Positions 1-7,835 of a stretch of DNA of 26,961 nt are shown piece after piece (positions within the stretch are counted from its first letter, which is position 1; each line of letters opens with the position of its first letter). The position numbers and the translations under genes are program-made. The stretch is from positions 1-26,961 of the forward strand of contig CAZKJF010000010.1 of NCBI GenBank assembly GCA_964553025.1. Direction: 5' to 3'. This DNA is from 2-01-FULL-49-17 sp964553025. Lineage in GTDB: Bacteria; Patescibacteriota; Minisyncoccia; 2-02-FULL-40-12; GWA2-44-9. The notes under the pieces are model-generated. The model worked only from the letters and a program-made list of their open reading frames with translations. It did not search any database and was not told the origin of the DNA.

Positions 1-20
1 TTCAAATCCCTCCTCGCCCA
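1..20 (+). tRNA. 3' end of a tRNA gene, cut by the window edge
   Basis: The window opens with TTCAAAT, a canonical T-loop (54-60). It is followed by five bases that fit the 3' side of the T-stem (8-12), seven that fit the 3' acceptor strand CTCGCCC (13-19), and a discriminator A at 20. The next bases are CAG, so the CCA end would not be encoded and would need to be added by a nucleotidyltransferase. The anticodon lies outside the window, so the amino acid cannot be named. The call rests only on this 20-nt fit to tRNA geometry. Confidence 0.6.
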
Positions 21-114
21 CAGAAAATTAAATCTCTTATACCCTGCTTTTCAGATTCTCGTTTGTAGTTTTTACTTCCAACGAACAGCTGTAAACAGTT
101 AAGGAGAATTACCC

Positions 115-1968
115 ATGTCAGAAGAACAACAGCAGCAAAAACCAAATCCGGCGTCGGCTTACACCGATGAAAACGGCGAGCGTATACCGGGCAAAATCCG
201 CCGCATGGCCAAGCGTCGATGGACGCGGCCGGTTGTCCGCAAAGTGCGCATCTTGAAAGAAACGCGCAACGCCGCCGACGCGGCCCATGACCACAAAGTG
301 GGCGGTCTTAAAATTATCCATTTCGGCGGTTTGGGCGAAGTCGGCCGCAATATGTCGGCTATCCAATACGACGACGAAATCGTTTTAATCGACGCCGGCG
401 TCCGCTTCCCCGAGCCCAACGAAATGCCCGGTATCGACTTTATCATTCCGAACGCCGACTATCTGGCCGACAAGAAGGATATGGTCAAAGCCATGTTCAT
501 TACCCACGGCCACTTGGATCACATCGGCGCTTTACCGTTCGTCCGCGATAAGATCGGCGACCCTGACGTCTATGCCGCGCCGCTCACCAAGGCCCTCGTC
601 ATGAAACGCCTCGACGAATTCAAACACTTAAAACCGCTTGATATTCATCAGGTTGAAGCCGGCGAGACCATCAAAGTTAGCGACAAGATAAGCGTTCAGG
701 TGCTTCGCATCAACCACTCGATCCCGGACGACATGGCGATCGCCGTCAAAACTCCGGCCGGCACCATCATCCACACCTCGGACTTTAAATTCGACGACAC
801 GCCGGTCAACGACCGGCCGGCCCAGCTTGAAGAACTCAAGAAGCTCGCCGATGAGGGCGTCTTGCTCCTGGAATCCGATTCTACCGGCGCTGAAGCTGAA
901 GGCCATTCCTTGTCGGAACAAGCCATTACCGAAAATCTCGACAAAATCATCCGCGAAGCCTCGGGCATGCTCATCATGGGCACTTTTGCCTCGCTGATCA
1001 ATCGCGTCCAGCAGATCATCACCATCTCTGAAAAATACGGACGCAAAGTCGTGTTCGACGGCTACTCGATGAAAACCAACGTCGAAGTCTGCAAAAAGCT
1101 CGGCTATCTCCGCATGGCCCAAGGCACCCAGATCAGCATGGACCAAATCGACGATTATCCGCGCGAAAAAATTACGGCCGTAGTAACCGGTGCCCAAGGC
1201 GAGGATAACGCCGTCCTAATGCGCATCGCCAACGGCGAACACAAAGCAATCCAGATCAAGAAGCACGACACGATCGTCTTCTCATCTTCGGTCATTCCAG
1301 GCAACGAGCGCAGCGTCCAATTCTTGAAAGACCAGCTGCTTCGCAACGGCGCGCGCGTGTTCAACTACAAAATGATGGATATTCACGCCGGCGGCCACGG
1401 CAACCGCGAGGATTTGCGCAAAATGATCCAGCTTATCCGGCCTAAATTCTTCATGCCGATCCATGGCCAATACTCGATGATGGTCAGCCACGGGTTCATG
1501 GCCCAGGAGGAAGGCGTTCCCGAAAACAACGTCATCATCGCCGACAACGGCTCGATCGTGCATCTTGACCAAGACAACTGGTGGCTCGACAAAGCCAAAG
1601 CACCCTCCGACTACGTCTTCGTAGACGGTCTGGGGATCGGCGACATCGGCAACGTCGTACTGCGCGACCGCCAGATTCTCTCGGAGGACGGCTTCGTCGT
1701 CGTCGTTACCCTTGTGGACCGCAAGACCGGCAAGGTTCGCACCAGCCCTGATATTATTTCTCGCGGCTTCGTGTACCTAAAAGACCACAAAGACCTGCTC
1801 TTGGCCATGCGCAAGAAGATCCGCTTCATCGTCGAACACAACACCGCTCAAGGCAAGGACGTCAACGATACCTACCTCAAGGATGAACTCCGCAATCAGC
1901 TCGGCCTGTTCCTGTTCCAAAAGACCGAACGCCGGCCGATGGTCCTGCCTGTCATCATCGAAGTCTAG
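115..1968 (+). CDS. rnj: Ribonuclease J (metallo-beta-lactamase/beta-CASP RNase)
   Basis: 617 aa. RNase J acts in the cytoplasm as an endonuclease and 5'-3' exonuclease in mRNA decay and rRNA maturation. The first ~65 residues are a Gln-rich then strongly basic extension, probably disordered and able to contact RNA. The core then starts with FGGLGEVGRNM. The zinc motif THGHLDHIGA lies near residue 130, a further metal His in INHSIPD near 200, and the beta-CASP region follows with ESDSTGAEAEGHS and GTFASLINR. HAGGHGNREDL and PIHGQYSMM near 425-455 supply the late beta-CASP histidines, and a C-terminal domain ends the protein. Length is a little above the usual ~555 aa because of the N-terminal tail. 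The start is set by AAGGAG at 101-106, 8 nt before ATG. No terminator is seen before trpS, which has its own promoter. Confidence 0.96.
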   Translation: MSEEQQQQKPNPASAYTDENGERIPGKIRRMAKRRWTRPVVRKVRILKETRNAADAAHDHKVGGLKIIHFGGLGEVGRNMSAIQYDDEIVLIDAGVRFPEPNEMPGIDFIIPNADYLADKKDMVKAMFITHGHLDHIGALPFVRDKIGDPDVYAAPLTKALVMKRLDEFKHLKPLDIHQVEAGETIKVSDKISVQVLRINHSIPDDMAIAVKTPAGTIIHTSDFKFDDTPVNDRPAQLEELKKLADEGVLLLESDSTGAEAEGHSLSEQAITENLDKIIREASGMLIMGTFASLINRVQQIITISEKYGRKVVFDGYSMKTNVEVCKKLGYLRMAQGTQISMDQIDDYPREKITAVVTGAQGEDNAVLMRIANGEHKAIQIKKHDTIVFSSSVIPGNERSVQFLKDQLLRNGARVFNYKMMDIHAGGHGNREDLRKMIQLIRPKFFMPIHGQYSMMVSHGFMAQEEGVPENNVIIADNGSIVHLDQDNWWLDKAKAPSDYVFVDGLGIGDIGNVVLRDRQILSEDGFVVVVTLVDRKTGKVRTSPDIISRGFVYLKDHKDLLLAMRKKIRFIVEHNTAQGKDVNDTYLKDELRNQLGLFLFQKTERRPMVLPVIIEV

Positions 1969-1981
1969 CCGAATTGCAGAA

Positions 1982-2009
1982 TTGAATTTTTCAGAAGGTT
2001 TAGTATCAT
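1982..2009 (+). promoter_or_regulatory. Predicted promoter of trpS giving a leaderless mRNA
   Basis: TTGAAT (1982-1987), a 16-nt spacer, then TATCAT (2004-2009). The ATG of trpS is only 7 nt after the -10 box, so the expected transcription start falls on or next to the A of the start codon. The bases before the ATG (TAGGGAC) offer no well-placed Shine-Dalgarno sequence. Confidence 0.55.
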
Positions 2010-2016
2010 TAGGGAC

Positions 2017-3021
2017 ATGCCTAAGAAGATTTTGCTCACCGGCGACCGGCCGACCGGACCGCTGCACATCGGCCACCTGTTCGGTTCCCTTACGAATCGC
2101 GCAGCCATGCAGAATGACTTCGAATCCTACATCATGGTGGCCGATGTGCAGGCCCTGACCGACAACTTCAGCAACCCGGACAAAGTCCGGGAAAATGTTT
2201 TGGAAGTGGCCATGGATAACTTAGCCGCCGGCGTGGATCCCAAAAAAGCGACCCTGTTCATCCAAAGCCAGATTCCCCAGATCGCCGAACTTACGGTCTT
2301 CTATTCAAATCTGGTTACCGTCAACACGCTTAAACGCAATCCGACCGTGAAATCGGAGATCGCCGAAAAGCGGGAGCTTTTCGGCGCCGAGGGCGAGAGC
2401 GTAACCTACGGTTTTCTCGGCTATCCCGTCAGCCAAGCCGCCGACATTACCGTTGTCCGAGCCGACGTCATTCCCGTCGGCGAGGACCAACTCCCGATGA
2501 TTGAACTCACCCGCGAGATCGTCGAGCGATTCCACCGCATCTATCAATGCGATATTTTCCCCCGCCCCGAAGCCAAGTTATCCCAAGCCCCGCGCATCAT
2601 CGGCCTCGACGGTTCGGCCAAAATGTCTAAATCTCTCAATAACGCCGTATACATCAAAGAAACGCCCGAAGAAACCGCCGAGAAAATTAAAAGCGCCAAG
2701 ACCGATTCCGGTTCTTCCGTCTCATATGACCCCGCGTCCCGGCCGGAAATTTCAAACCTGGTCATGATCTACGCCCTCATCCACGGCAGAGAGCCCAAAG
2801 AAGCGGTAAAAGATTTCGCCGGCATGAATTATGCCGCTTTCAAAACTAAAGTTGCAGCCGATCTGAACGCCTACCTGGCCCCTATCCGCGCTAAACGCCA
2901 GGAATTGGAATCCAAACCTCATTACGTCAAAGAAATCCTTGTCATGGGCCGCGAAAAAACGCTCAAGAAAGCGGAAGAAACACTCTCCTTGGTCCGTACG
3001 GCAATGAAGATCAACTACTAG
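2017..3021 (+). CDS. trpS: Tryptophan--tRNA ligase
   Basis: 334 aa, normal length for bacterial TrpRS. It is a class I synthetase that activates tryptophan with ATP and charges tRNA-Trp in the cytoplasm. The N-terminus carries the TrpRS signature GDRPTGPLHIGHL with the HIGH-type motif at about residues 17-20. The second class I motif KMSKS is near residues 202-206 (GSAKMSKSLNN). GEDQLPMIELTREI near 155-168 fits the Rossmann core that binds tRNA and Trp. The start chosen puts the catalytic HIGH segment at the usual distance from the N-terminus, and the -10 box directly upstream supports it. Its TAG stop overlaps that of the convergent phosphohexomutase gene through a shared CTAG. Confidence 0.96.
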   Translation: MPKKILLTGDRPTGPLHIGHLFGSLTNRAAMQNDFESYIMVADVQALTDNFSNPDKVRENVLEVAMDNLAAGVDPKKATLFIQSQIPQIAELTVFYSNLVTVNTLKRNPTVKSEIAEKRELFGAEGESVTYGFLGYPVSQAADITVVRADVIPVGEDQLPMIELTREIVERFHRIYQCDIFPRPEAKLSQAPRIIGLDGSAKMSKSLNNAVYIKETPEETAEKIKSAKTDSGSSVSYDPASRPEISNLVMIYALIHGREPKEAVKDFAGMNYAAFKTKVAADLNAYLAPIRAKRQELESKPHYVKEILVMGREKTLKKAEETLSLVRTAMKINY

Positions 3022-4337
3022 CTCTCAATGAGCTTCAGCAGCTCTGTTTGCTTATTTTTCAAGATTTGATTGTTGGCCGCCTCGATGAATAGTCGGAGAA
3101 TGGGCTCCGTGTTGGAAGCGCGGAGATTAAACCACCAATCGGGATATTCGACGCTGACGCCATCCATTTCGCTGATATTTCCATCGGCATATTTTTGTTT
3201 CAGCCGGTCTAATATGATTTTCGCATGGGCTTGATTGTTGAGCGGTAATGAAAGCTCGCCGGATCGGGCATACGAAACCAGCGGCCGGACCAGCTCGGAG
3301 AACGGCACTGACGCTTGATGAGCCATGACGAGCAGATACAGCATCGCTAAGGCCGCCGATTCGGCATAGTGCATAGATTTGAAATAGAAATGGCCCGATA
3401 ATTCGCCGCCCAAGCCCGCATCATAATCGCGCATGGTTTCTTTGATGAATGTGTGGCCCACTCGGGACGGAATGCCTTGGGAACCTAGAAGCGCTTTGAC
3501 GCTGCGGGAAACGCGGATGTCGTAGACGGTCTTGGGATGGCCAAGGGCATTGTAGAGAAGCCCTAGCGTAATGTCGGGCCAAATGATTCGGCCGGTTTCA
3601 TCAACGACCGCCAGCCGATCTCCATCGCCGTCGAATGCAAAACCCATGTGCGCCCCCGAAGCGACGACTTTAGCCTGCAGCTGCTGAATATTCTCCGGCC
3701 GCGAGACGTCGGGCTGGTGATTAGGAAACCGACCGTTGATCTCAAAAAACATTTCCAGTACGTTGACGTTGATTTTTTTAAACAAATTCTTGAGCACGAC
3801 CGGCGTCATGCCATTGGAGGCGTCCACCACGATCCGCATCCGGCCCAGATCCTCGCCGGCCGCGCCGCTCACCTCCAAAAGAAAATTAACATAATCATCG
3901 CAGAAATCCCGCGTCTCGATGCGCCCAGCCGGCGCGGCCGGGGCAGATTCATCCAGCAGTTTCTCAATCTCGGCCAGGCCCGAATCCGCACCGACCGGTG
4001 CTCCTTGGCGCCCGATAATCTTAAAGCCGTTGTACTGGGCAGGATTATGGGAAGCGGTAATCATGATCCCGCCGTCGGCGGCGCTTGCACTTACGGAAAA
4101 ATTAAACAATGGCGTCGTCGCGGGGCCGATATTGATAACGGAAGCACCCGCCGCAGCAGCGCCGGCAATCACGCGGCTAGCCATGGATTCCGAACCTTGG
4201 CGGTCGTCGTGCCCGACCACGATCACCCCCGCTCCCAGGTACCGCACCGCCGCCACGCCGATCCGAAACGCGAGGTCTTCATTAACCTCGCTCGGATATA
4301 CGCCTCGCACGTCATAGGCTCGAAAAATCGAGTTCAT
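3018..4337 (-). CDS. Phosphomannomutase/phosphoglucomutase
   Basis: 439 aa alpha-D-phosphohexomutase, which interconverts hexose 6- and 1-phosphates for nucleotide-sugar and cell-surface glycan synthesis. The four family loops are all present: the phosphoserine loop ITASHNPAQYNG near residue 92, the metal loop DGDGDRLAVVD near 235, the sugar loop GGELSGH near 312, and the C-terminal phosphate loop RASNTEP near 405. The metal and sugar loops fit the bacterial dual-specificity PMM/PGM group, but mannose versus glucose preference cannot be read from sequence. There is no Shine-Dalgarno sequence. TATACT on the minus strand (4349-4354) lies 11 nt before the ATG, so the leader is probably only a few bases. 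The gene is convergent with trpS, and no terminator separates them. Confidence 0.93.
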   Translation of the reverse strand: MNSIFRAYDVRGVYPSEVNEDLAFRIGVAAVRYLGAGVIVVGHDDRQGSESMASRVIAGAAAAGASVINIGPATTPLFNFSVSASAADGGIMITASHNPAQYNGFKIIGRQGAPVGADSGLAEIEKLLDESAPAAPAGRIETRDFCDDYVNFLLEVSGAAGEDLGRMRIVVDASNGMTPVVLKNLFKKINVNVLEMFFEINGRFPNHQPDVSRPENIQQLQAKVVASGAHMGFAFDGDGDRLAVVDETGRIIWPDITLGLLYNALGHPKTVYDIRVSRSVKALLGSQGIPSRVGHTFIKETMRDYDAGLGGELSGHFYFKSMHYAESAALAMLYLLVMAHQASVPFSELVRPLVSYARSGELSLPLNNQAHAKIILDRLKQKYADGNISEMDGVSVEYPDWWFNLRASNTEPILRLFIEAANNQILKNKQTELLKLIES

Positions 4338-4348
4338 ATCGTCTTTCC

Positions 4349-4354
4349 AGTATA
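4349..4354 (-). promoter_or_regulatory. Possible -10 box of the phosphohexomutase gene
   Basis: TATACT on the minus strand, 11 nt before the ATG at 4337. No good -35 hexamer is present, because the upstream bases are the T-tract of the preceding terminator. The predicted leader is about 4 nt. Confidence 0.35.
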
Positions 4355-4365
4355 CCCAAACTTTA

Positions 4366-4397
4366 CAAAAACAAAAACCGACCGCGTGGGGTCGGTT
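4366..4397 (-). terminator. Rho-independent terminator after the ABC exporter/67-aa operon
   Basis: Read on the minus strand, CCGACC (4395-4390) pairs with GGTCGG (4383-4378), extendable by two A-T pairs. It is followed by TTTTTGTTTTTG. It lies 55 bases after the stop of the 67-aa gene. Confidence 0.8.
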
Positions 4398-4428
4398 GGC
4401 GGAGGGAGAGCCGCCCTTCCTCCGCCAA
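4396..4428 (-). other. Perfect 10-bp hairpin next to the terminator
   Basis: TTGGCGGAGG (4396-4405) and CCTCCGCCAA (4419-4428) form a perfect inverted repeat with a 13-nt loop. It sits between the stop of the 67-aa gene and the terminator hairpin, so the transcript would end in two stacked hairpins. It could protect the 3' end from exonucleases. Confidence 0.6.
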
Positions 4429-4451
4429 TGGTGCTGCGCCGGCCGACAGAG

Positions 4452-4655
4452 TCAGCGACGGCGTTCGTTGTCATCCCGCGGGATGACGGTCACGTCCTTG
4501 TGCAGCTGGCCGCTCGAATCCCGGACGTCGGCCGTATCGTGGCCGCCGGCAATGCTGTTGTGGTGAGTGACGGGGCCCTCGATCTTCCCATTGCTCTCCC
4601 ACCGGCCGGGCTTGTTCTCGGGCATGTAATCAGCGTTCCGATTGTATCGTGACAT
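4452..4655 (-). CDS. 67-aa hydrophilic protein downstream of the ABC exporter, unknown function
   Basis: I do not recognise this protein. It is 67 aa, strongly hydrophilic, with His, Asn and Asp in the middle (THHNSIAGGHDTADVRD) and a basic tail (DDNERRR). It has no cysteine, signal peptide or membrane segment. Evidence that it is a real gene: TAAGGAG sits 7 nt before the ATG, it starts 56 nt after the exporter stop on the same strand, and a two-hairpin end with a T-tract follows. The gap to the exporter holds a perfect hairpin at 4686-4701. A GG pair at residues 37-38 is not preceded by the hydrophobic pattern of a double-glycine leader. Co-transcription with the exporter is inferred. Confidence 0.65.
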   Translation of the reverse strand: MSRYNRNADYMPENKPGRWESNGKIEGPVTHHNSIAGGHDTADVRDSSGQLHKDVTVIPRDDNERRR

Positions 4656-4685
4656 AGCCTTACTCCTTACCGCTTCCGGTCGGGA

Positions 4686-4701
4686 CCAGTCAAAAGACTG
4701 G
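4686..4701 (-). other. Intercistronic hairpin between the ABC exporter and the 67-aa gene
   Basis: CCAGTC and GACTGG form a perfect 6-bp stem with a TTTT loop on the minus strand. No T-tract follows, so it is more likely an mRNA processing or stability element than a terminator. Confidence 0.4.
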
Positions 4702-4711
4702 GATTTTTGCC

Positions 4712-6553
4712 TTACTCAAGTAAGGGCTTCTGCGCAAACACTTGGAGGTCTACGAGCCGGCGATACTGCGGACATGATTCATAGAGATCCGCATGCTTGC
4801 CTTCACCCACCAGCTGTCCTTCATCCATCACAAGAACGCGATTCGCATACCGGATGGTCGAGAAGCGGTGGGCAATAAGGATCGTCGTGCGGCCTTTTGA
4901 GGCCTCGTTGATCGCTTCGCGGATTTCAGCTTCGACTGCGGCGTCCAAACTGCTGGTCGCTTCGTCGAAGATGATGATGGCCGGATCCTTGATCAACGCC
5001 CGAGCGATTCCAATTCGCTGGCGTTCGCCGCCGGACAATTTAAGCCCGCGTTCTCCGATCAGGGTATCAAACCCTTTTTCGAGCTTGTGCGAGAACCGGC
5101 TGATCTGCGAGATCTGAGCTATCCGCTGCAACTCCTCTTCGGTCACGTCTTTCGCTTTCCCGTTGAGACCGTAGAGAATATTTTCGCGAATGCTGCGATC
5201 AAAGAGCGGCACGTTCTGTTCAACGACGCCAACTTTTGTTCTGAACTTTGAAAGATCCAGAACACGCAAATCCTGCCCGTCGATGAGTATCTGGCCAGCT
5301 GTCGGATCACTGGCTCGCACCAACATGTTCGCAAGCGTCGTCTTGCCTGAACCGGACTCACCGACAATGGCCACCGTCTCCCCGGGCTCAATTACGAACG
5401 ACACGTCTTGCAAGGCCGGCCGCTTCGATTTTTCAATTTCCTTCAGCTTATCCTCATCATCATCATCATCAGCAGCAGCCTCCGAAATGGCCATGCGGCT
5501 GTCGTAGGTAAACGAGAGATTGCGAACCTCAATTCGACCTTGAACTGGATTAAGCACGACAGGATTGAGTACAACCGTGACGTCGCTTTCCATGCCCAAG
5601 AATTCGCAATAGCGCTTAATCGAGGTCCACATCTTCATGATCTGTCGTTGCAAGTTGCCCACATTCGAGACGCTGTCCAGCGCGTTGTTGGACCACGACC
5701 AGAATACTACGATGCTGCCAAAGGTATATCGGCCGCTGTAAATATAGCGGACGCCCAAAACCATGATCGCGACGCGTGCGACAATGATGACTGTCGACTT
5801 CAGGTACGCCATGGCCAGGAACCGGCGCCAGAGCGGCTTTGCAAAGGCAACTGTCTCTTCATACTTTGCGTCAGCTTCAGCGCGAGCCTTGTGCTCCTGG
5901 GCATTTACCAGCACATAGCCGACATGCTGGATGATCTCGCTCCGAAACTTGGACTCTTGGTTCCACATCTTCTCAAGCTTCTTGAGGTCGCTCCTAAAGA
6001 GGTAGTTCATCCGAAGCGTCAGTATAACGAACACAACAACCGCCGAGAACACGATGAGGCCCATGGCCATCGAGAGCCAGCACATCGCGATCACCATGAT
6101 GAACGCGCGGCTAATTGTCGGCACGACCTCATAGATGAACATGTTTACCAGCGCCGTCATGGAATTCTGGCCGCGGTTGACGATGCTTTGTTTGATCCCT
6201 GAGTGGAGCGTGTTGTGCTGCCCCACTGAGAGATTCATCAACTGCGCCATCGTCTGGTCGCTCGCGCGCTCGTCAATGTCGAAATCAATATTCTGAATTT
6301 CGTACATCTCCCGCGAGAACTCCAGAATCCAGTGTCTGAAAAGCCAGACCGTCCCTGCGAGAACGATAAGCCAATAGGTCTGGCCTATTGCCTTGCCGTG
6401 ACTGATATTGTCCAGGATCGTTCCTTGAATGTACGGGCCGACCAGCGACAATGTCTGGGTCAGCGCGATGCCAATTAGAACGATCAGCATCCGCCACTTG
6501 AGCGGGCCAAAGATGACCCATACTCGCCGCAAAAACTCTTTCTGTACTTTCAT
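4712..6553 (-). CDS. ABC exporter half-transporter (fused permease and ATPase)
   Basis: 613 aa type I ABC exporter, expected to work as a dimer in the cytoplasmic membrane. Residues ~15-310 form the six-helix membrane domain, starting with LIGIALTQTLSLVGPYIQG. The ATPase domain begins near 340 (IEVRNLSFTYDS). It has Walker A GESGSGKTT near 400, Q-loop VVEQNVPLFD, signature LSGGERQRIGIARAL, Walker B IIIFDEATSSLD and switch LIAHRFSTI. There is no N-terminal C39 peptidase domain. An unusual insert, EAAADDDDDEDKLKEIEKSKRP-like, separates the first beta strands from the segment before Walker A and is encoded by a CAT/ATC trinucleotide run. AAGGAGG lies 7 nt before the ATG and a strong promoter is upstream. 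The substrate cannot be deduced; the 67-aa protein is its only apparent operon partner. Confidence 0.93.
   Translation of the reverse strand: MKVQKEFLRRVWVIFGPLKWRMLIVLIGIALTQTLSLVGPYIQGTILDNISHGKAIGQTYWLIVLAGTVWLFRHWILEFSREMYEIQNIDFDIDERASDQTMAQLMNLSVGQHNTLHSGIKQSIVNRGQNSMTALVNMFIYEVVPTISRAFIMVIAMCWLSMAMGLIVFSAVVVFVILTLRMNYLFRSDLKKLEKMWNQESKFRSEIIQHVGYVLVNAQEHKARAEADAKYEETVAFAKPLWRRFLAMAYLKSTVIIVARVAIMVLGVRYIYSGRYTFGSIVVFWSWSNNALDSVSNVGNLQRQIMKMWTSIKRYCEFLGMESDVTVVLNPVVLNPVQGRIEVRNLSFTYDSRMAISEAAADDDDDEDKLKEIEKSKRPALQDVSFVIEPGETVAIVGESGSGKTTLANMLVRASDPTAGQILIDGQDLRVLDLSKFRTKVGVVEQNVPLFDRSIRENILYGLNGKAKDVTEEELQRIAQISQISRFSHKLEKGFDTLIGERGLKLSGGERQRIGIARALIKDPAIIIFDEATSSLDAAVEAEIREAINEASKGRTTILIAHRFSTIRYANRVLVMDEGQLVGEGKHADLYESCPQYRRLVDLQVFAQKPLLE
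5454..5470. repeat. Trinucleotide run coding for poly-Asp in the ABC exporter
   Basis: About five to six CAT/ATC units in a row encode the DDDDDED stretch just before the Walker A part of the ATPase domain. Such runs can change length by slippage in units of one residue. Confidence 0.7.
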
Positions 6554-6602
6554 CTTTCTGCCTCCTTAGCATCTGGTTGGAAAAGGTCTGGCCTATATTT
6601 TT

Positions 6603-6631
6603 ATTTTAACACTAATTATATCTATTGTCAA
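6603..6631 (-). promoter_or_regulatory. Strong promoter of the ABC exporter operon
   Basis: On the minus strand TTGACA (6631-6626), a 17-nt spacer and TAAAAT (6608-6603). The -35 is a full match and the -10 matches five of six bases. It lies in an AT-rich gap shared with the divergent ychF gene. The leader would be roughly 40 nt and contains AAGGAGG. Confidence 0.75.
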
Positions 6632-6684
6632 TTCTAATTTTAGCTAAAAGTCAAGACAATTTCCTAGCCTATTTTGGTCGTTTC

Positions 6685-6693
6685 TGCTACAAT
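6685..6693 (+). promoter_or_regulatory. Extended -10 promoter of ychF, leaderless start
   Basis: TGC followed by TACAAT (6688-6693), seven bases before the ATG at 6701. No -35 consensus is seen, as expected for an extended -10 promoter, and no Shine-Dalgarno sequence precedes the ATG. Confidence 0.6.
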
Positions 6694-6700
6694 ATGAGCC

Positions 6701-7789
6701 ATGTTATCCATCGGAATCGTCGGGCTGCCGAACGTGGGCAAGAGTACACTGTTCAAGGCCTTGACCAACAAACAGATCGATATCCAGAACTATCCGTTCA
6801 CGACCATCGATCCAAACGTGGGTGTGGTGGCAGTACCCGACGAGCGCGTGGACAAACTTGCGGAGTTTTCGCATTCAAAAAAGAAAGTCTACACGGCGAT
6901 CGAATTCATAGATATCGCCGGCCTGGTCAAGGGCGCGTCGCAAGGCGAAGGGCTCGGCAATAAGTTTCTAGCCAACATCCGCGAAGCGGATTCGATCGCT
7001 CAAGTCGTTCGCGCGTTCGAGGATCCGGCCGGAAATCCGGTCACCCATGTCCACGGCCGCATCCATCCGGCTGAAGACATCGGCATCATCAATACCGAGC
7101 TCATCATAGCCGATCTGGAGACCGTGGCCGGCCGTATTGAGCGGACCAGCAAGGCCGCCCGCTCGGGCGACAAAACCGCGGCAGCCGAGATCGCTGGACT
7201 TGAAAAGTTTAAAAAGCAGCTCGACGGAGGCGGCCTCATTTCCCATCTCTCCCTTACGGAAGACGAAGCCCGGCTGGCCAAAGAATTAAATCTTCTAACG
7301 GGCAAAAAATTCATCTACGTCGTCAACGTTTCAGAGAACCAGCTCACAGCTGGCTGGCGGCCCGAACCCGAGCTTATGGACGCGTTCGCCGGATCCGAAT
7401 ATGTGGTCATGTGCAACAAGCTCGAATTGACCCTATCCGAAGTCGGACCCGATGAAAAGCAAGAGTATTTGAAAGAATTCAACCTGCCCGAATCGGGACT
7501 GGACACGCTGATTAAACAAGGCTACCGAACCCTGGGACTGCTGACGTTCCTGACCACCGGCGAGGATGAAACACGGGCATGGACGGCACATCACGGCGAC
7601 CCGATTCCCCGCGCATCGCGCGCAATCCATACCGACTTCGAGAAACTATTCATCAAAGCGGATGTTATTCCTTGGCAGACGCTCCTGGAGAACGGTTCTT
7701 TCGCCAAAGCAAGGGAAAAAGGCGCCATCAAGACCGTCGGCCGGGACTACATTATTCAAGAAGGCGACGTCGTGGAAATTAAAATCTAG
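6701..7789 (+). CDS. ychF: Ribosome-associated ATPase YchF (Obg family)
   Basis: 362 aa, standard length. YchF is a universally conserved Obg-family P-loop protein that prefers ATP over GTP and associates with ribosomes. G1 is GLPNVGKST at residues 7-15. G3 and the following glycine-rich switch are DIAGLVKGASQGEGLGNKF near 70-88. The G4 position is NVSE near residue 210, the NxxE variant that explains ATP preference, instead of the NKxD of GTPases. The C-terminus is a TGS domain ending in GRDYIIQEGDVVEIKI. The start places G1 at the normal distance from the N-terminus. The gene is divergent from the ABC exporter and is followed after 46 nt by a zinc-ribbon gene. Confidence 0.96.
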   Translation: MLSIGIVGLPNVGKSTLFKALTNKQIDIQNYPFTTIDPNVGVVAVPDERVDKLAEFSHSKKKVYTAIEFIDIAGLVKGASQGEGLGNKFLANIREADSIAQVVRAFEDPAGNPVTHVHGRIHPAEDIGIINTELIIADLETVAGRIERTSKAARSGDKTAAAEIAGLEKFKKQLDGGGLISHLSLTEDEARLAKELNLLTGKKFIYVVNVSENQLTAGWRPEPELMDAFAGSEYVVMCNKLELTLSEVGPDEKQEYLKEFNLPESGLDTLIKQGYRTLGLLTFLTTGEDETRAWTAHHGDPIPRASRAIHTDFEKLFIKADVIPWQTLLENGSFAKAREKGAIKTVGRDYIIQEGDVVEIKI

Positions 7790-7835
7790 TAGGCAGAGCA
7801 GGCCGGAATATGGTATATCTGGGACAGCTCTTTCC

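Noticed and set aside
3648..4652. Long plus-strand open frame (334 codons)
   Set aside because: It is antisense to the phosphohexomutase gene, whose four catalytic loops are intact, and its translation shows no domain.
4452..4655. 67-aa protein as a double-glycine bacteriocin precursor
   Set aside because: The GG lacks the hydrophobic leader pattern and the exporter has no C39 peptidase domain.
7566..7835. N-terminal extension of the zinc-ribbon gene
   Set aside because: It lies inside ychF in another frame. The protein-like part starts at the ATG at 7836, just after the ychF stop.
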